From contig NW_024468416.1 of the NCBI RefSeq assembly GCF_002104995.1, positions 1-22,959 of the forward strand: a stretch of 22,959 nt of DNA, given 5' to 3'. The notes beneath the pieces are model-generated. The model was not told the origin of the DNA. It was given only the letters and a program-made list of their open reading frames with translations, and searched no databases. The position numbers were made by a program, and so were the translations under genes. Shown piece after piece: positions 8,906-17,241 of this stretch (position 1 is the first letter of the stretch; each line of letters begins with the position of its first letter). The DNA is from Linderina pennispora (Eukaryota; Kickxellomycota; Kickxellomycetes; Kickxellales; Kickxellaceae).

Positions 8906-11093
8906 TCTGTGTGCGAGAAAGAAAGGGGGTTTAAAGGCGTGAGAAATTAATAGGAAGAAGGTAATGTGAGAGTATCAAACGGTGGGCGCGGAGCAGCCTC
9001 TGTCGCATCGAAGAAAACCTCCCGTTGCCTTTAAGTACTGGCCTCCTCTGTCTCACTCAGTTTTCACTCCGCAATGAAGCGTGGTGAGCAAGATAATTAA
9101 GCGTGTTACGCAATGTGTGTATGCGCGCCTTTTCGAGGCTCTGTACCACCGCTTTCAGCTGCTTTTCATTCAATCCTCCAGGAATCCATTCTAGCGCTTC
9201 TCTCCATGCACAGCGAATCGGCAAACACGCCATTGCCGAGCCTTGTTTGTATTGATCCACACGCTGCCCACATACCCACTCTATCGCCTTGGTTTCCCGA
9301 CACGTTGGGGTCGGCACATGAAGCAGAAAAGGGCGGTAATAATAGTAGCGCCAAATAGCGGAGGCGTGCTCAGGAACCCGAGTAGCGGATCGCTGCCTGT
9401 TTACTGAGTCGATAAAAACCTTTTTCGATGCAAATCGCTGTCCGCATTTCGTCGGCTCAACGGCTCCGGACGGAATCATGCCGCCAATCACCCCACACTC
9501 GAAAAAAAAAAACCTTTCTTCAGCCCCGGCAGAACCCTTCCATGGTAACTCGCCACCAAAACAAATCTGCATCCCCTTAGTCTCTTGCATCGCTGCCCTC
9601 AAATGCACTATCTGGATCCATAGTGAATCTGGATGTGGTCAGGCTGACACCTGGATGTATTCCCATAGAGTTCGTAAGATGGACTAGGCATATCTGTCGT
9701 GTGCTTTATTATCCTCGTTCATAACACCGCATATCCACCAGTGCGCGTTTCCGATTTTCATCTCTACCGTATACTCAGCCATTCTTGTGTAGCGTGTCCA
9801 GGACCTATTTTGTTGATAAAAGCTGAACATAGTGTGGTCTGTCTAGTGCAGCACCTCTAGCTGTGTTGTACTTGAGGGTGTGCTTTTATATGTGTTCGAT
9901 ATGGAGTCTACACGCTCCACAGACAAATGCAAATGTGGAAATAACTTGGTACTGATTGCGCTACTGAATGTATACCAACCTTCGTTCTAGTCTGTATGAA
10001 TCATTTCGCAGTACAAGTAACAAACATAAGTTTGAAAATATGCCCACATATTTTTTACCAACCGGCTTATTATCGATAGGCAATTGGCAGCATCATACCA
10101 TAGATGCAAGCTGGCTGCAATTCAAATCTAGTACTTGCAGTTCACAGCCAAAATGCACTGTGGGTAGCATTCTCATTGTAGACAGAGAATTGTGATGCCA
10201 AGGCAGTACTTTGTTTGGAAACGCCCCCGTACATTACCTGTGATCTTTGACAATACTTCATGTTCCCAAGTCGATTTCCAATAATTAGCACATCGGCCGA
10301 TTGGCAACAATGCTCAATCTCAGTTTGGAAAAGTTTTCGCTCTGCTTGATTCGGACACCTTCGACTCCCAAAGCATGCATCGGTATATGCATCCTACGCA
10401 TGCATACGCGTTGCCAAGAGTCCTCTGCCATGCGAACCTTAGATCTCTTCATAATTCGACACGTTCTGTTCCGGCTCAGTCCCCCTTTGTGAATCTGTGG
10501 ATAGTTTCCTCCCCAAACAATCATCAACAAAGACGATCCTTGCAGTCAGCCAGCTTCAAGCCCAACGGTACTTCCACTCCTTATTTTTGTAGCAGATCAC
10601 TGCGTCCGGCCACTCCTTGTAATTGCACCTCTTTTGCCCTATGCGGACATTTTGCATTAAACAGCCCACCAATTTGCGGTTCGGAAACCCAGCATTCCCA
10701 CTTCTAAATATACCTCCAGGTATGTACTCTTGCCAATAGATCTACGAATGGTATTTGTGCCAGCTATACCCACGTTGAACCTATCTGCTTTCACAAATTA
10801 CCCATGGTGCATTCGCGCCCACGGCAATCGCAGAGGTCAGAAAGAGAATACACCCTTTATTGACATGTGGGTATTCTGCACGTCACAGAAATCATTGCAT
10901 GGAGGCGAGGGATGATGGAGCGGATGCGGCTGAAGAGTGTAGGGGGCTGTTACAAGCGAAAAATTTCATAGTTTGTTGCAAATGTCTGCAGTGCAGAGTC
11001 GAGCTTCCGATTCGTCTTTGCTTCCTCGCCATTATCCAAATTCCATTTTACAACTTTCATATCCACTCTTCACCCTACACATTGGCCAACGCT
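8906..11093. other. Divergent intergenic region between receptors A and C
   Basis: 2.2 kb separates the divergent receptor genes. The first 97 bases are inside the right arm. A 183-codon minus-strand ORF (9057-9608) is the only long frame and is listed with low confidence. From about 9610 to 11090 I see mixed-composition DNA with many stops, no RNA gene and no clear repeat. CT-rich sequence precedes the ATG of C. The promoters of A and C should lie here. Confidence 0.5.
9057..9608 (-). CDS. 183-codon ORF, hypothetical
   Basis: An open frame ending 151 bases upstream of the receptor A start on the same strand. The C-terminal third (WREALEWIPGGLNEKQ, then a helical-looking VVQSLEKARIHTLRNTL) looks plausibly protein-like. 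The N-terminal part has low-complexity stretches (FFFF, YYYY) derived from homopolymers and is less convincing. There are no recognised domains, no signal peptide and no membrane segment. It would overlap the expected promoter of receptor A, which argues against it. A length of 183 codons by chance is uncommon but possible in 23 kb. Confidence 0.25.
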   Translation of the reverse strand: MHLRAAMQETKGMQICFGGELPWKGSAGAEERFFFFECGVIGGMIPSGAVEPTKCGQRFASKKVFIDSVNRQRSATRVPEHASAIWRYYYYRPFLLHVPTPTCRETKAIEWVCGQRVDQYKQGSAMACLPIRCAWREALEWIPGGLNEKQLKAVVQSLEKARIHTLRNTLNYLAHHASLRSEN

Positions 11094-12227
11094 ATGTCTG
11101 CCACGCCTAGTCCCCGAGATGGCTATGCGGTTATGAGCTTCACTGGTGGCTCCTCATCGCCTGCTGAGAAACCGATATACTTTGCTGCCGTTGCAATCAG
11201 CCTACTCAATATCCCAGCCATTTTATATGCACTCTGGAACCGGAAATACCTGCCGATTAAAGTGAAAAACGTGTGGGTCACAGCTGTTATTGGGTTTGGC
11301 TGCTGTATCTTCAACATCAGCTATGGAGCAGTTTCTGGAATGGCAGGATACGAGGGTATCTTTTCACATTGCAAACTGTGGTCGGCTTGGATGATGTTAG
11401 CATTGGGACTCGGTATCATGTTGCCAGCAATGGTTCTTCGCCTCGTATTCTACTACCGCGTTTTCATCTTAAAAACTGGCGCGGCTGGCCCTGGAAGCGT
11501 ACTTGCCAAGCATATCAAAATGTACTGGCCGTTCTACATTCTCTGGCTGCCCCTATTATGTGTCTGTGTAGTGGCCGAGATCCTACCGGACAAGCATACG
11601 ATCTTCAAGATCAATATCCAAGGAGCAGATGTGTGCATGATGGCTTCACCCTTATCGTACTTCATCATCAGCTACTACTGCTTCATGGCGCTTCTCGCCT
11701 GCGGAATGTACATCCGTATGCGCTCGGTCGCCAAAGTCTTCAACGAGTTCAAGCTGGGTCTCTGGATTGTCGCCACGTTCCTCATCAACTGTGCGTTTGA
11801 CCTGACCATCGTGTTCATGGGTGGTTCAAAGTATCCTTGGGGTCGGATCGTACCAACTATCCTGTACTTGCTCACTTACAACGGATACTTCTGGCTAATC
11901 ATTGGTCCACCGATTTTTAACCACATGTTCCGCCGTGAAGCAGCATTGAGAGAGATTATCGATACTATGCACAAGGACGGATTCCTTGCTCAGCAAGGGC
12001 AACTTGGAAACGTCCGCCGCAACCTCTATGGTCTCAACACCACTTCGTCGGCTACCAAAGTGAGCACCCCTACCCACAGCAAAACACCATTTGAGCAATC
12101 AACACGCTTGGAGAGTATGCGAGGAGAAAACTTCCCCTACGAGCGGATGGAGACAAGCAACCATACAGACACAAGCTTGAACACTCCTGAGTCATTATAT
12201 AGTAAAACCAACCGCTACATTATCTAG
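11094..12227 (+). CDS. Seven-helix receptor C (class-C-like GPCR)
   Basis: An intact, intronless 377-residue protein. The frame is open upstream to 10860, but only from TTG; the ATG at 11094 (MSATPSPRDG) gives the length and short N-terminus of its paralogues. An ATG at 11133 (MSFTGG) is a second option. Helices lie at about 27-48, 60-81, 93-124, 144-165, 186-208, 220-242 and 251-272. The Cys pair is about 93 and 181 (ADVCMMAS). ICL1 carries LPIKVKNVW and ICL3 VAKVFNEFKLGLW. The post-TM7 block reads RREAALREI, MHKDGFLAQQ, GNVRRNLYG. The tail has PYERM and ends RYII. It is the first of three tandem plus-strand receptors and is closest to D, with which it shares near-identical DNA tracts. The ligand is unknown; the G-protein receptor role is inferred from topology and the class-C-like ICL3. 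Confidence 0.87.
   Translation: MSATPSPRDGYAVMSFTGGSSSPAEKPIYFAAVAISLLNIPAILYALWNRKYLPIKVKNVWVTAVIGFGCCIFNISYGAVSGMAGYEGIFSHCKLWSAWMMLALGLGIMLPAMVLRLVFYYRVFILKTGAAGPGSVLAKHIKMYWPFYILWLPLLCVCVVAEILPDKHTIFKINIQGADVCMMASPLSYFIISYYCFMALLACGMYIRMRSVAKVFNEFKLGLWIVATFLINCAFDLTIVFMGGSKYPWGRIVPTILYLLTYNGYFWLIIGPPIFNHMFRREAALREIIDTMHKDGFLAQQGQLGNVRRNLYGLNTTSSATKVSTPTHSKTPFEQSTRLESMRGENFPYERMETSNHTDTSLNTPESLYSKTNRYII
11232..11414. repeat. Gene-conversion tract, receptor C side
   Basis: Only 3 differences in 183 bases from 13308-13490 (constant offset 2076). On the 3' side there are about 9 differences in the next 46 bases, and the 5' flank also diverges sharply. The tract covers TM1 end to mid TM3. A second tract, 11724-11791, is identical over 68 bases to 13800-13867 and covers ICL3 and TM6. 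Confidence 0.7.
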
Positions 12228-13172
12228 TTTTATATATTAACATCCGATGATACAGTGAAATCATGGTATAAACTCAATGTCCATTCTGAATGTCAAAACG
12301 AGAACCACTGTTGTTGTGATGGTGAGTAGCTCAAAAACGTTATAAGCAAGGGGTGCACCCATGATATCCATGTGCAGCTGCCAATAGCTATTAATATCTC
12401 AGCTACACCAGAACGACCATCTCCAGTAGCGTGGCCCAGACATGTAGACCCTACCTTTGGATTCCTTGATATATGAGATACCCAAATAACTACACAATAT
12501 GCTGCCCCAATTACGAATGCCAGTGACCTAATGTTTTTGCCAACTTTGGTAAAACAGAATCACCCCTAGAAACCGCATTGCCATTTCAAGGGTAGGCACT
12601 ACAAATTGCTGATATTAGGTACGACAATAGCCTCTATCCTTTTCGTATATGAGAGTTTTAAGGTCGCTATTTTTAATCCATAACACCGACTCCATGCTGA
12701 TTGCCATGTATATGTAGCCAAGTGCTCCTTCGTTGTGTATGTGCATTGAGGCTTGACTAGGCTACCATGTTCAAATTTATCCTGCGAATATAACAATCTC
12801 CCTGTTAAATGCCAGTACTTATGCTGTTAGTACAGCAGCGAATGCTGCCTTTGTGGCTCTGGCAATCTTGCTGGCAAAAATATGGTTGCTCATTTTTATT
12901 ATCAGGTTGCCAATTTGCACAATTAGGTGATCTGCCCACCGGACAAGGAAGAAATACAGGCAGAGGTGGAGATTCTCCAACAAAACCTGCCAGAAACCAC
13001 CATAAAACAGAACCAAATAATCTGGGTTGCTCGATTTCTAACCAAACTATCGCTGGTTGCCTCGGTGGTTTCTGCCTCTTCAGTTTTCTGGCCTCTACTA
13101 ACCTTCTTGTTTCTACAATATACACTTTATTTTGTTTATATTTGCTATATCACAGACAACTAAACATCAATA
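12228..13172. other. Intergenic region between receptors C and D
   Basis: 945 bases with no convincing gene. Open frames here are short and overlap the presumed promoter of D. No inverted repeat or RNA gene was recognised. The AT-rich stretch just before the ATG of D (about 13115-13172) is a plausible core promoter or leader. Confidence 0.5.
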
Positions 13173-14303
13173 ATGTGGCGACAGTCGAGCCCTCGTAATG
13201 ACGAAAACATGAGCTTCGCTGGTGGTTCCTCATCGCCTGCTGAATGGCCCGTTTACGTATCTGTGGTTGTAATCAATCTTTTGAATATCCCAGCAATCAT
13301 TTACGCGCTCTGGAACCGGAAATACTTGCCGATTAAAGTGAAAAACGTGTGGGTCACGGCTGTTATTGGGTTTGGCTGCTGCATCTTCAACATCAGCTAT
13401 GGAGCAGTTTCTGGAATGGCAGGATACGAGGGTATCTTTTCACATTGCAAACTGTGGTCGGCTTGGATGATGTTAGCATTGGGACTCGGTGTCATGCTAC
13501 CAGCAATGGTTCTTCGTCTCATACTGTATTACCGTGTCTTCATCTTTAAATCGTCTGGCACCGGACAAGACAACATTCTGGTTAAGCATGCCAGAGTGTA
13601 CTGGCCGTTCTACATTCTCTGGTCACCTCTATTGTGCGCCTGCATAGTGGCTGAGATCCTTCCAGGAAACCAGATCATAGACTATGTAGATATAGGAGGA
13701 GCACATGTGTGCATGATGGCCCCTGCTATGTCGTACTTCGTCATCAGCTACTACTGTTTCTTGGCCCTTCTCGCTTGTGCACTGTACATCCGCATGCGTT
13801 CGGTCGCCAAAGTCTTCAACGAGTTCAAGCTGGGTCTCTGGATTGTCGCCACGTTCCTCATCAACTGCACGCTGGATTTGGCCGTTGTGTTTACTGGTAG
13901 TGCAAAATTTGCCTGGGGTCGGATCGTGCCAACCATCCTGTACTTGCTCACTTACAACGGGTACTTTTGGCTGATTATTGGGCCGCCTATTTTTAACCAT
14001 ATCTTCCGGAGAGAGGCAGCACTGAGGGAGATCATAGACATTATGCATGAGGATGGGATTCTTGCCCAGCAGGCCAAGCTTGGGAACGTCCACCGGGACC
14101 TCTATGGATTGAACACTGTCTCGGTGGCTACTCGGAGACTTTCTAAAGAGGCCAGCAACGTGCCTTTCGACCAATCGGCCCATCTGGATAGTATACAGAC
14201 AGGCAGCTTCCCCTACAGCCAGATACAGACCGACAGCCATACAAGCACGAGCCTCGGATCAATAGCAACAGCCGATGATAAAGAGCACCGGCATATTATT
14301 TAA
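13173..14303 (+). CDS. Seven-helix receptor D (class-C-like GPCR)
   Basis: An intact, intronless 376-residue protein from the ATG at 13173 (MWRQSSPRND); an internal Met13 aligns with the MSFTGG of C. Helices lie at about 26-47, 59-80, 92-123, 143-164, 185-207, 219-241 and 250-271. Cys92 and Cys180 are the probable disulphide. ICL1 is NRKYLPIKVKN. TM3 ends RLILYYRVF. FNEFK is at 215-219, followed by TM6. The post-TM7 block at 279-312 reads RREAALREI, MHEDGILAQQ, GNVHRDLYG. The remaining tail (about 64 residues) is polar, with FPYSQI and STSL, and ends RHII. It is nearly identical to C over TM2 to mid TM3 and TM6 but clearly diverged in TM4, outer loop 2 and the tail. That suggests different ligand or partner specificity, with conversion keeping the core alike (inference). 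Confidence 0.87.
   Translation: MWRQSSPRNDENMSFAGGSSSPAEWPVYVSVVVINLLNIPAIIYALWNRKYLPIKVKNVWVTAVIGFGCCIFNISYGAVSGMAGYEGIFSHCKLWSAWMMLALGLGVMLPAMVLRLILYYRVFIFKSSGTGQDNILVKHARVYWPFYILWSPLLCACIVAEILPGNQIIDYVDIGGAHVCMMAPAMSYFVISYYCFLALLACALYIRMRSVAKVFNEFKLGLWIVATFLINCTLDLAVVFTGSAKFAWGRIVPTILYLLTYNGYFWLIIGPPIFNHIFRREAALREIIDIMHEDGILAQQAKLGNVHRDLYGLNTVSVATRRLSKEASNVPFDQSAHLDSIQTGSFPYSQIQTDSHTSTSLGSIATADDKEHRHII
13308..13490. repeat. Gene-conversion tract, receptor D side
   Basis: Partner of 11232-11414, with 98% identity by hand count and abrupt edges. The second identical tract is 13800-13867. Confidence 0.7.
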
Positions 14304-15312
14304 TTTTCATATACAATAATCGTGACAAACACCAATTTATGCACTGGTGACACAACCACACCTTCTTTTGCTTGATTCTGGCAAGCTTATCACAAAGCAC
14401 ATACACATATTGCGCGCTGGAGCGTGAAACTTGCAGCGGATAATGTTTCAACCACCTTTCTGTATGGTTATCCACAAGCAGTGCTGGCAGTGTGGGGGAG
14501 GAGACAAATATAGATCATTGGGGATGCAGTTGTATGCAGCCAGGTACGTGCAGATTTTTCTCCAAAATTCGTTGCTTTTCCCAGAACGAGGAAGCTTCCC
14601 CCCATCTGATGCACCACTGCTTTGTATACTGTAGCCATTTCATCCTGGATGCGTTGTTACGCACTTGAACTCTCGAAGAGTTTGGCCTCCAGGGCTGATC
14701 CACACATCCACCTGCTGCATAAAATCATGGCATGCATACATGCTGTTTATATGAGCGATCTACTGGCAGTGAGCTCGTTTTATTGTCGTTGGCAATCCAG
14801 CAGTTTGCACCGAGGGCCAGCCCAACAAAAACAATCGGCCAATGAGCATGCAGCCTGACCCACGGCATACGTCGAAATCTATGTATGCAGTGCTCTGTCT
14901 GTACATCCATTCTCCCCCGTTGCTTCGTTTCGCATTTTTCACCTCTTAAATGTGCCTAATGCACTTTAGCTCTGGTCCCGAGGATGCAGGATCGGAATAC
15001 GAAAAGGTCCGTTAAGGGCAGGGTCTCTTTTGAAAAGGGTATCTGCGTTGCTCCTTTATATTGGAAACTCCGAAGAAAGCCGACTCCTGGTTATAAGGCG
15101 ACTGCTCAAACCGAGCGCCGGTTGTGGCCTTTGCTGTTGGTAGTTTGACATAGTATTCCCCGTTTCCGCCTTGTTTCCTGTTTCATGATATAGTATAGAC
15201 TTGCTGTCTCTCCTTCATATTCCTCACCCCCACCTACTTACCTGCCCTCCAACCAAAGTACCTTTTATTAGAGTCACTTTTCTGCTCACAGCCCCGCTAA
15301 TTGCACACACAA
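14304..15312. other. Intergenic region between receptors D and E
   Basis: About 1 kb without a convincing gene. Only short frames are present in all directions. The last 130 bases before E are strongly CT-rich, typical of a fungal leader/promoter. TATA-like AT stretches (GATATAGTATAG near 15187) could serve E. No repeats or RNA genes were seen. Confidence 0.5.
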
Positions 15313-16446
15313 ATGAGCTCGCTGTTTGTTCGAGACTGGGCCAATGCAGATACTGGCACTGGGCCAGCGCCTTCCCCTGCTGAGAAGCCAATCTACTATG
15401 TGATAGCTGGACTCAGCCTGGCCAATATTCCATTCATCCTATATATCATCGCATTCCGCAACTACTTGCCTATAAAGGTGAAGAATGTGTGGGTGACGAG
15501 TCTTATCGGTCTGGGTAGCACGTTCTTCAACGTTTCGTACGGCCCAGTTTCCGGCTCCTCCGGGTACAGTGGGATATTTTCAAACTGCTATTTCTGGCTC
15601 GCCTGGGCATTCCAGTTTTTTGGGCTTGGAATACTGCATTCGGCGCTGTTGCTTCGTCTCATTGTGTACTACCGAGTCTTCATCAGGCGCACGTCGTTCA
15701 GGCGGTCGGGAAACAGACTGGCAAACTTTTTGCACAAGTACTGGCCGTTCTTTCTGATACTGTTCCCGTATCTGTTCTCCACCATCTTATCGCACGCACT
15801 CAAGGATAAATTCGCTGTGATAACCATGGAGGTGTCTGGCACAAAAATATGTACGTACACTGAAAGCGTAGCGTATTACCTTATCGGGTACTACTATATT
15901 CTGGTGCTAGTTGGGCTGTTCCTATACCTGAGCATGCGCAAAGTAGCCAAAGCGTTTAATGAGTTCAAGCTTGCGCTGTGGACAGTGACGACGTTCGCAC
16001 TCAACGTAATCGTGGAAACAGCGCTGCTGTTTACGGGCAGCAGTATCTATGCGTGGGGCCGACTCCTCCCGACTATTCTGCTCTTTGTCACCTACCAGAC
16101 GCACTTTTACTGCATCATCCTTGTGCCGATATACAATCACATATTCCGGCGCGAAGAGGCAGTCAAGGAGCTGCTCGATGACATGCGTCAAGACGGTATT
16201 CTGGCCAAAAAGGTGCATATCGGGAACATTCACCGCAACCTGTATAACGTCGACAACACAAACTCATCTTTCCTCGGGAGCGCCAGACAAGATTCCAAGA
16301 TGGGAGAGTCGTCAACAGGCAAGATGGAGAGCGTGCCGGGCAGCGGCTTCGCGTACCAGGAGATTCATCCACCCCACAACGCTACAACAGAGAGTCTTGC
16401 TGTTGAAGCTCAAGGGGCACATGGCGGCGATAGATTTGTTCTCTAA
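15313..16446 (+). CDS. Seven-helix receptor E (class-C-like GPCR)
   Basis: An intact, intronless 377-residue protein. The ATG at 15313 (MSSLFVRDW) is chosen; the frame extends four codons upstream only to a TTG. Helices lie at about 26-48, 59-80, 92-123, 143-164, 185-208, 219-241 and 250-272. Cys92 and Cys180 match those in D exactly. ICL1 is RNYLPIKVKNVW, FNEFK is at 215-219, and AWGR precedes TM7. The post-TM7 block reads RREEAVKEL, MRQDGILAKK, GNIHRNLYN. The tail has FAYQEI and ends RFVL. It is the most diverged member of the C/D/E subgroup, with no near-identical DNA tracts to the others. ICL2 is unusually basic (RRTSFRRSGNR). It is the last of the tandem array. Confidence 0.86.
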   Translation: MSSLFVRDWANADTGTGPAPSPAEKPIYYVIAGLSLANIPFILYIIAFRNYLPIKVKNVWVTSLIGLGSTFFNVSYGPVSGSSGYSGIFSNCYFWLAWAFQFFGLGILHSALLLRLIVYYRVFIRRTSFRRSGNRLANFLHKYWPFFLILFPYLFSTILSHALKDKFAVITMEVSGTKICTYTESVAYYLIGYYYILVLVGLFLYLSMRKVAKAFNEFKLALWTVTTFALNVIVETALLFTGSSIYAWGRLLPTILLFVTYQTHFYCIILVPIYNHIFRREEAVKELLDDMRQDGILAKKVHIGNIHRNLYNVDNTNSSFLGSARQDSKMGESSTGKMESVPGSGFAYQEIHPPHNATTESLAVEAQGAHGGDRFVL

Positions 16447-17241
16447 GCTATCTAGTTCACCTCCTATCAAACAACCATCTGTGCAAAAGTGTATGAAAAT
16501 AATAGTGAGCCAATATTTTGCTCGCGCTTATCTCCCGCATTGGGACGATTTCCAGTGTCTGGAGGAGTGTGTGCTGATCTGTATCCTCATGGAAACATGG
16601 GTGAAGATGACGGGGATGGACATGCTTGTCTTGGAAATCCAGCGTCATCCTGAATAACTAAATGACAGCCTAGCTAGCAACAACTCTGCACAAAAGCCTT
16701 GTTGGAAACCGTGTAGTTTCAGGGATAGCAACTCCAGGCGCTTGCCACCAATTCCAAAGCAATAATTTGAAGTGAAGGCGGCATACTTGCTACAAACACA
16801 GGTTTGTACAGGAGCACATGGCGCTACCACAGAGGGCGTAGCGGATAGGCAAATCGCAAGGACTGCAAAGCCCGTTGGCGAATAAGTTGGTGACAGTATC
16901 ATAGCCACACTTCATATATCACTCTTGCAGCCACACCTAATCACCCTATCGACAGTGATCATCACGACAGGGCTAATAGATGTGGCAGATATGCACAGGC
17001 GCATTATCTAATGCAGGGTAATCTATGTAATTTCCACATCCACATGTCCACATGCTGGGGAGTTGAGTGTCACACGGTTTATGTGAAAAAAATAGATTAC
17101 AGCAGAGCTAAGAGAAAGAAATATAGAGGATATGTCGAGGTGAGATAAGAAGAAAGAAACGCTTGAAACGTGTGTAGGTATAAATTTTGGTGGTTGCTTG
17201 TGCGAGGAGGGGTGGTGCGAATTATCACAGGTTTTTCTATG
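16447..17241. other. Region between receptor E and the ferredoxin-like gene (convergent)
   Basis: The 3' ends of E (plus) and the ferredoxin-like gene (minus) face each other here. The only candidate gene is the small minus-strand ORF 16645-16902. The rest shows no gene, RNA or repeat that I can recognise. Confidence 0.5.
16645..16902 (-). CDS. Candidate 85-residue small secreted peptide
   Basis: The ATG is at 16902 (an in-frame GTG lies two codons upstream). The N-terminus has a hydrophobic stretch (GFAVLAICLSATPSVVA) that could be a signal peptide, cleaved near the APC that follows. A short Cys-containing region comes next (CAPVQTCVCSKYAAF, then a further Cys in NYCFGIGGKR and one in GFCAE). 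The C-terminal 30 residues are not typical of a compact secreted domain. No family was recognised. It might be a real effector-like peptide or a chance frame. Confidence 0.25.
   Translation of the reverse strand: MILSPTYSPTGFAVLAICLSATPSVVAPCAPVQTCVCSKYAAFTSNYCFGIGGKRLELLSLKLHGFQQGFCAELLLARLSFSYSG

Larger units (their letters stand above)
4714..9002. repeat. Right arm of giant inverted repeat
   Basis: This is the partner of 1-4296. Both receptor genes in this arm have uninterrupted reading frames, so it is the better version of the sequence for those genes. At 9003 the match ends because the left arm has no more sequence in the window. The 97 bases upstream of receptor A are therefore still inside the repeat, and the rest of its promoter region is single-copy here. 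Confidence 0.97.

Noticed and set aside
10860-11093. In-frame upstream extension of receptor C by 78 codons
   Set aside because: The extension opens with TTG. Its first ATG (about 10899) would add a long unrelated N-terminus missing in all paralogues, whereas the ATG at 11094 gives the family length.
12805-13198. ORFs of about 106-129 codons just upstream of receptor D
   Set aside because: They lie on both strands over the same DNA, overlap the receptor start and promoter, and show no family features.
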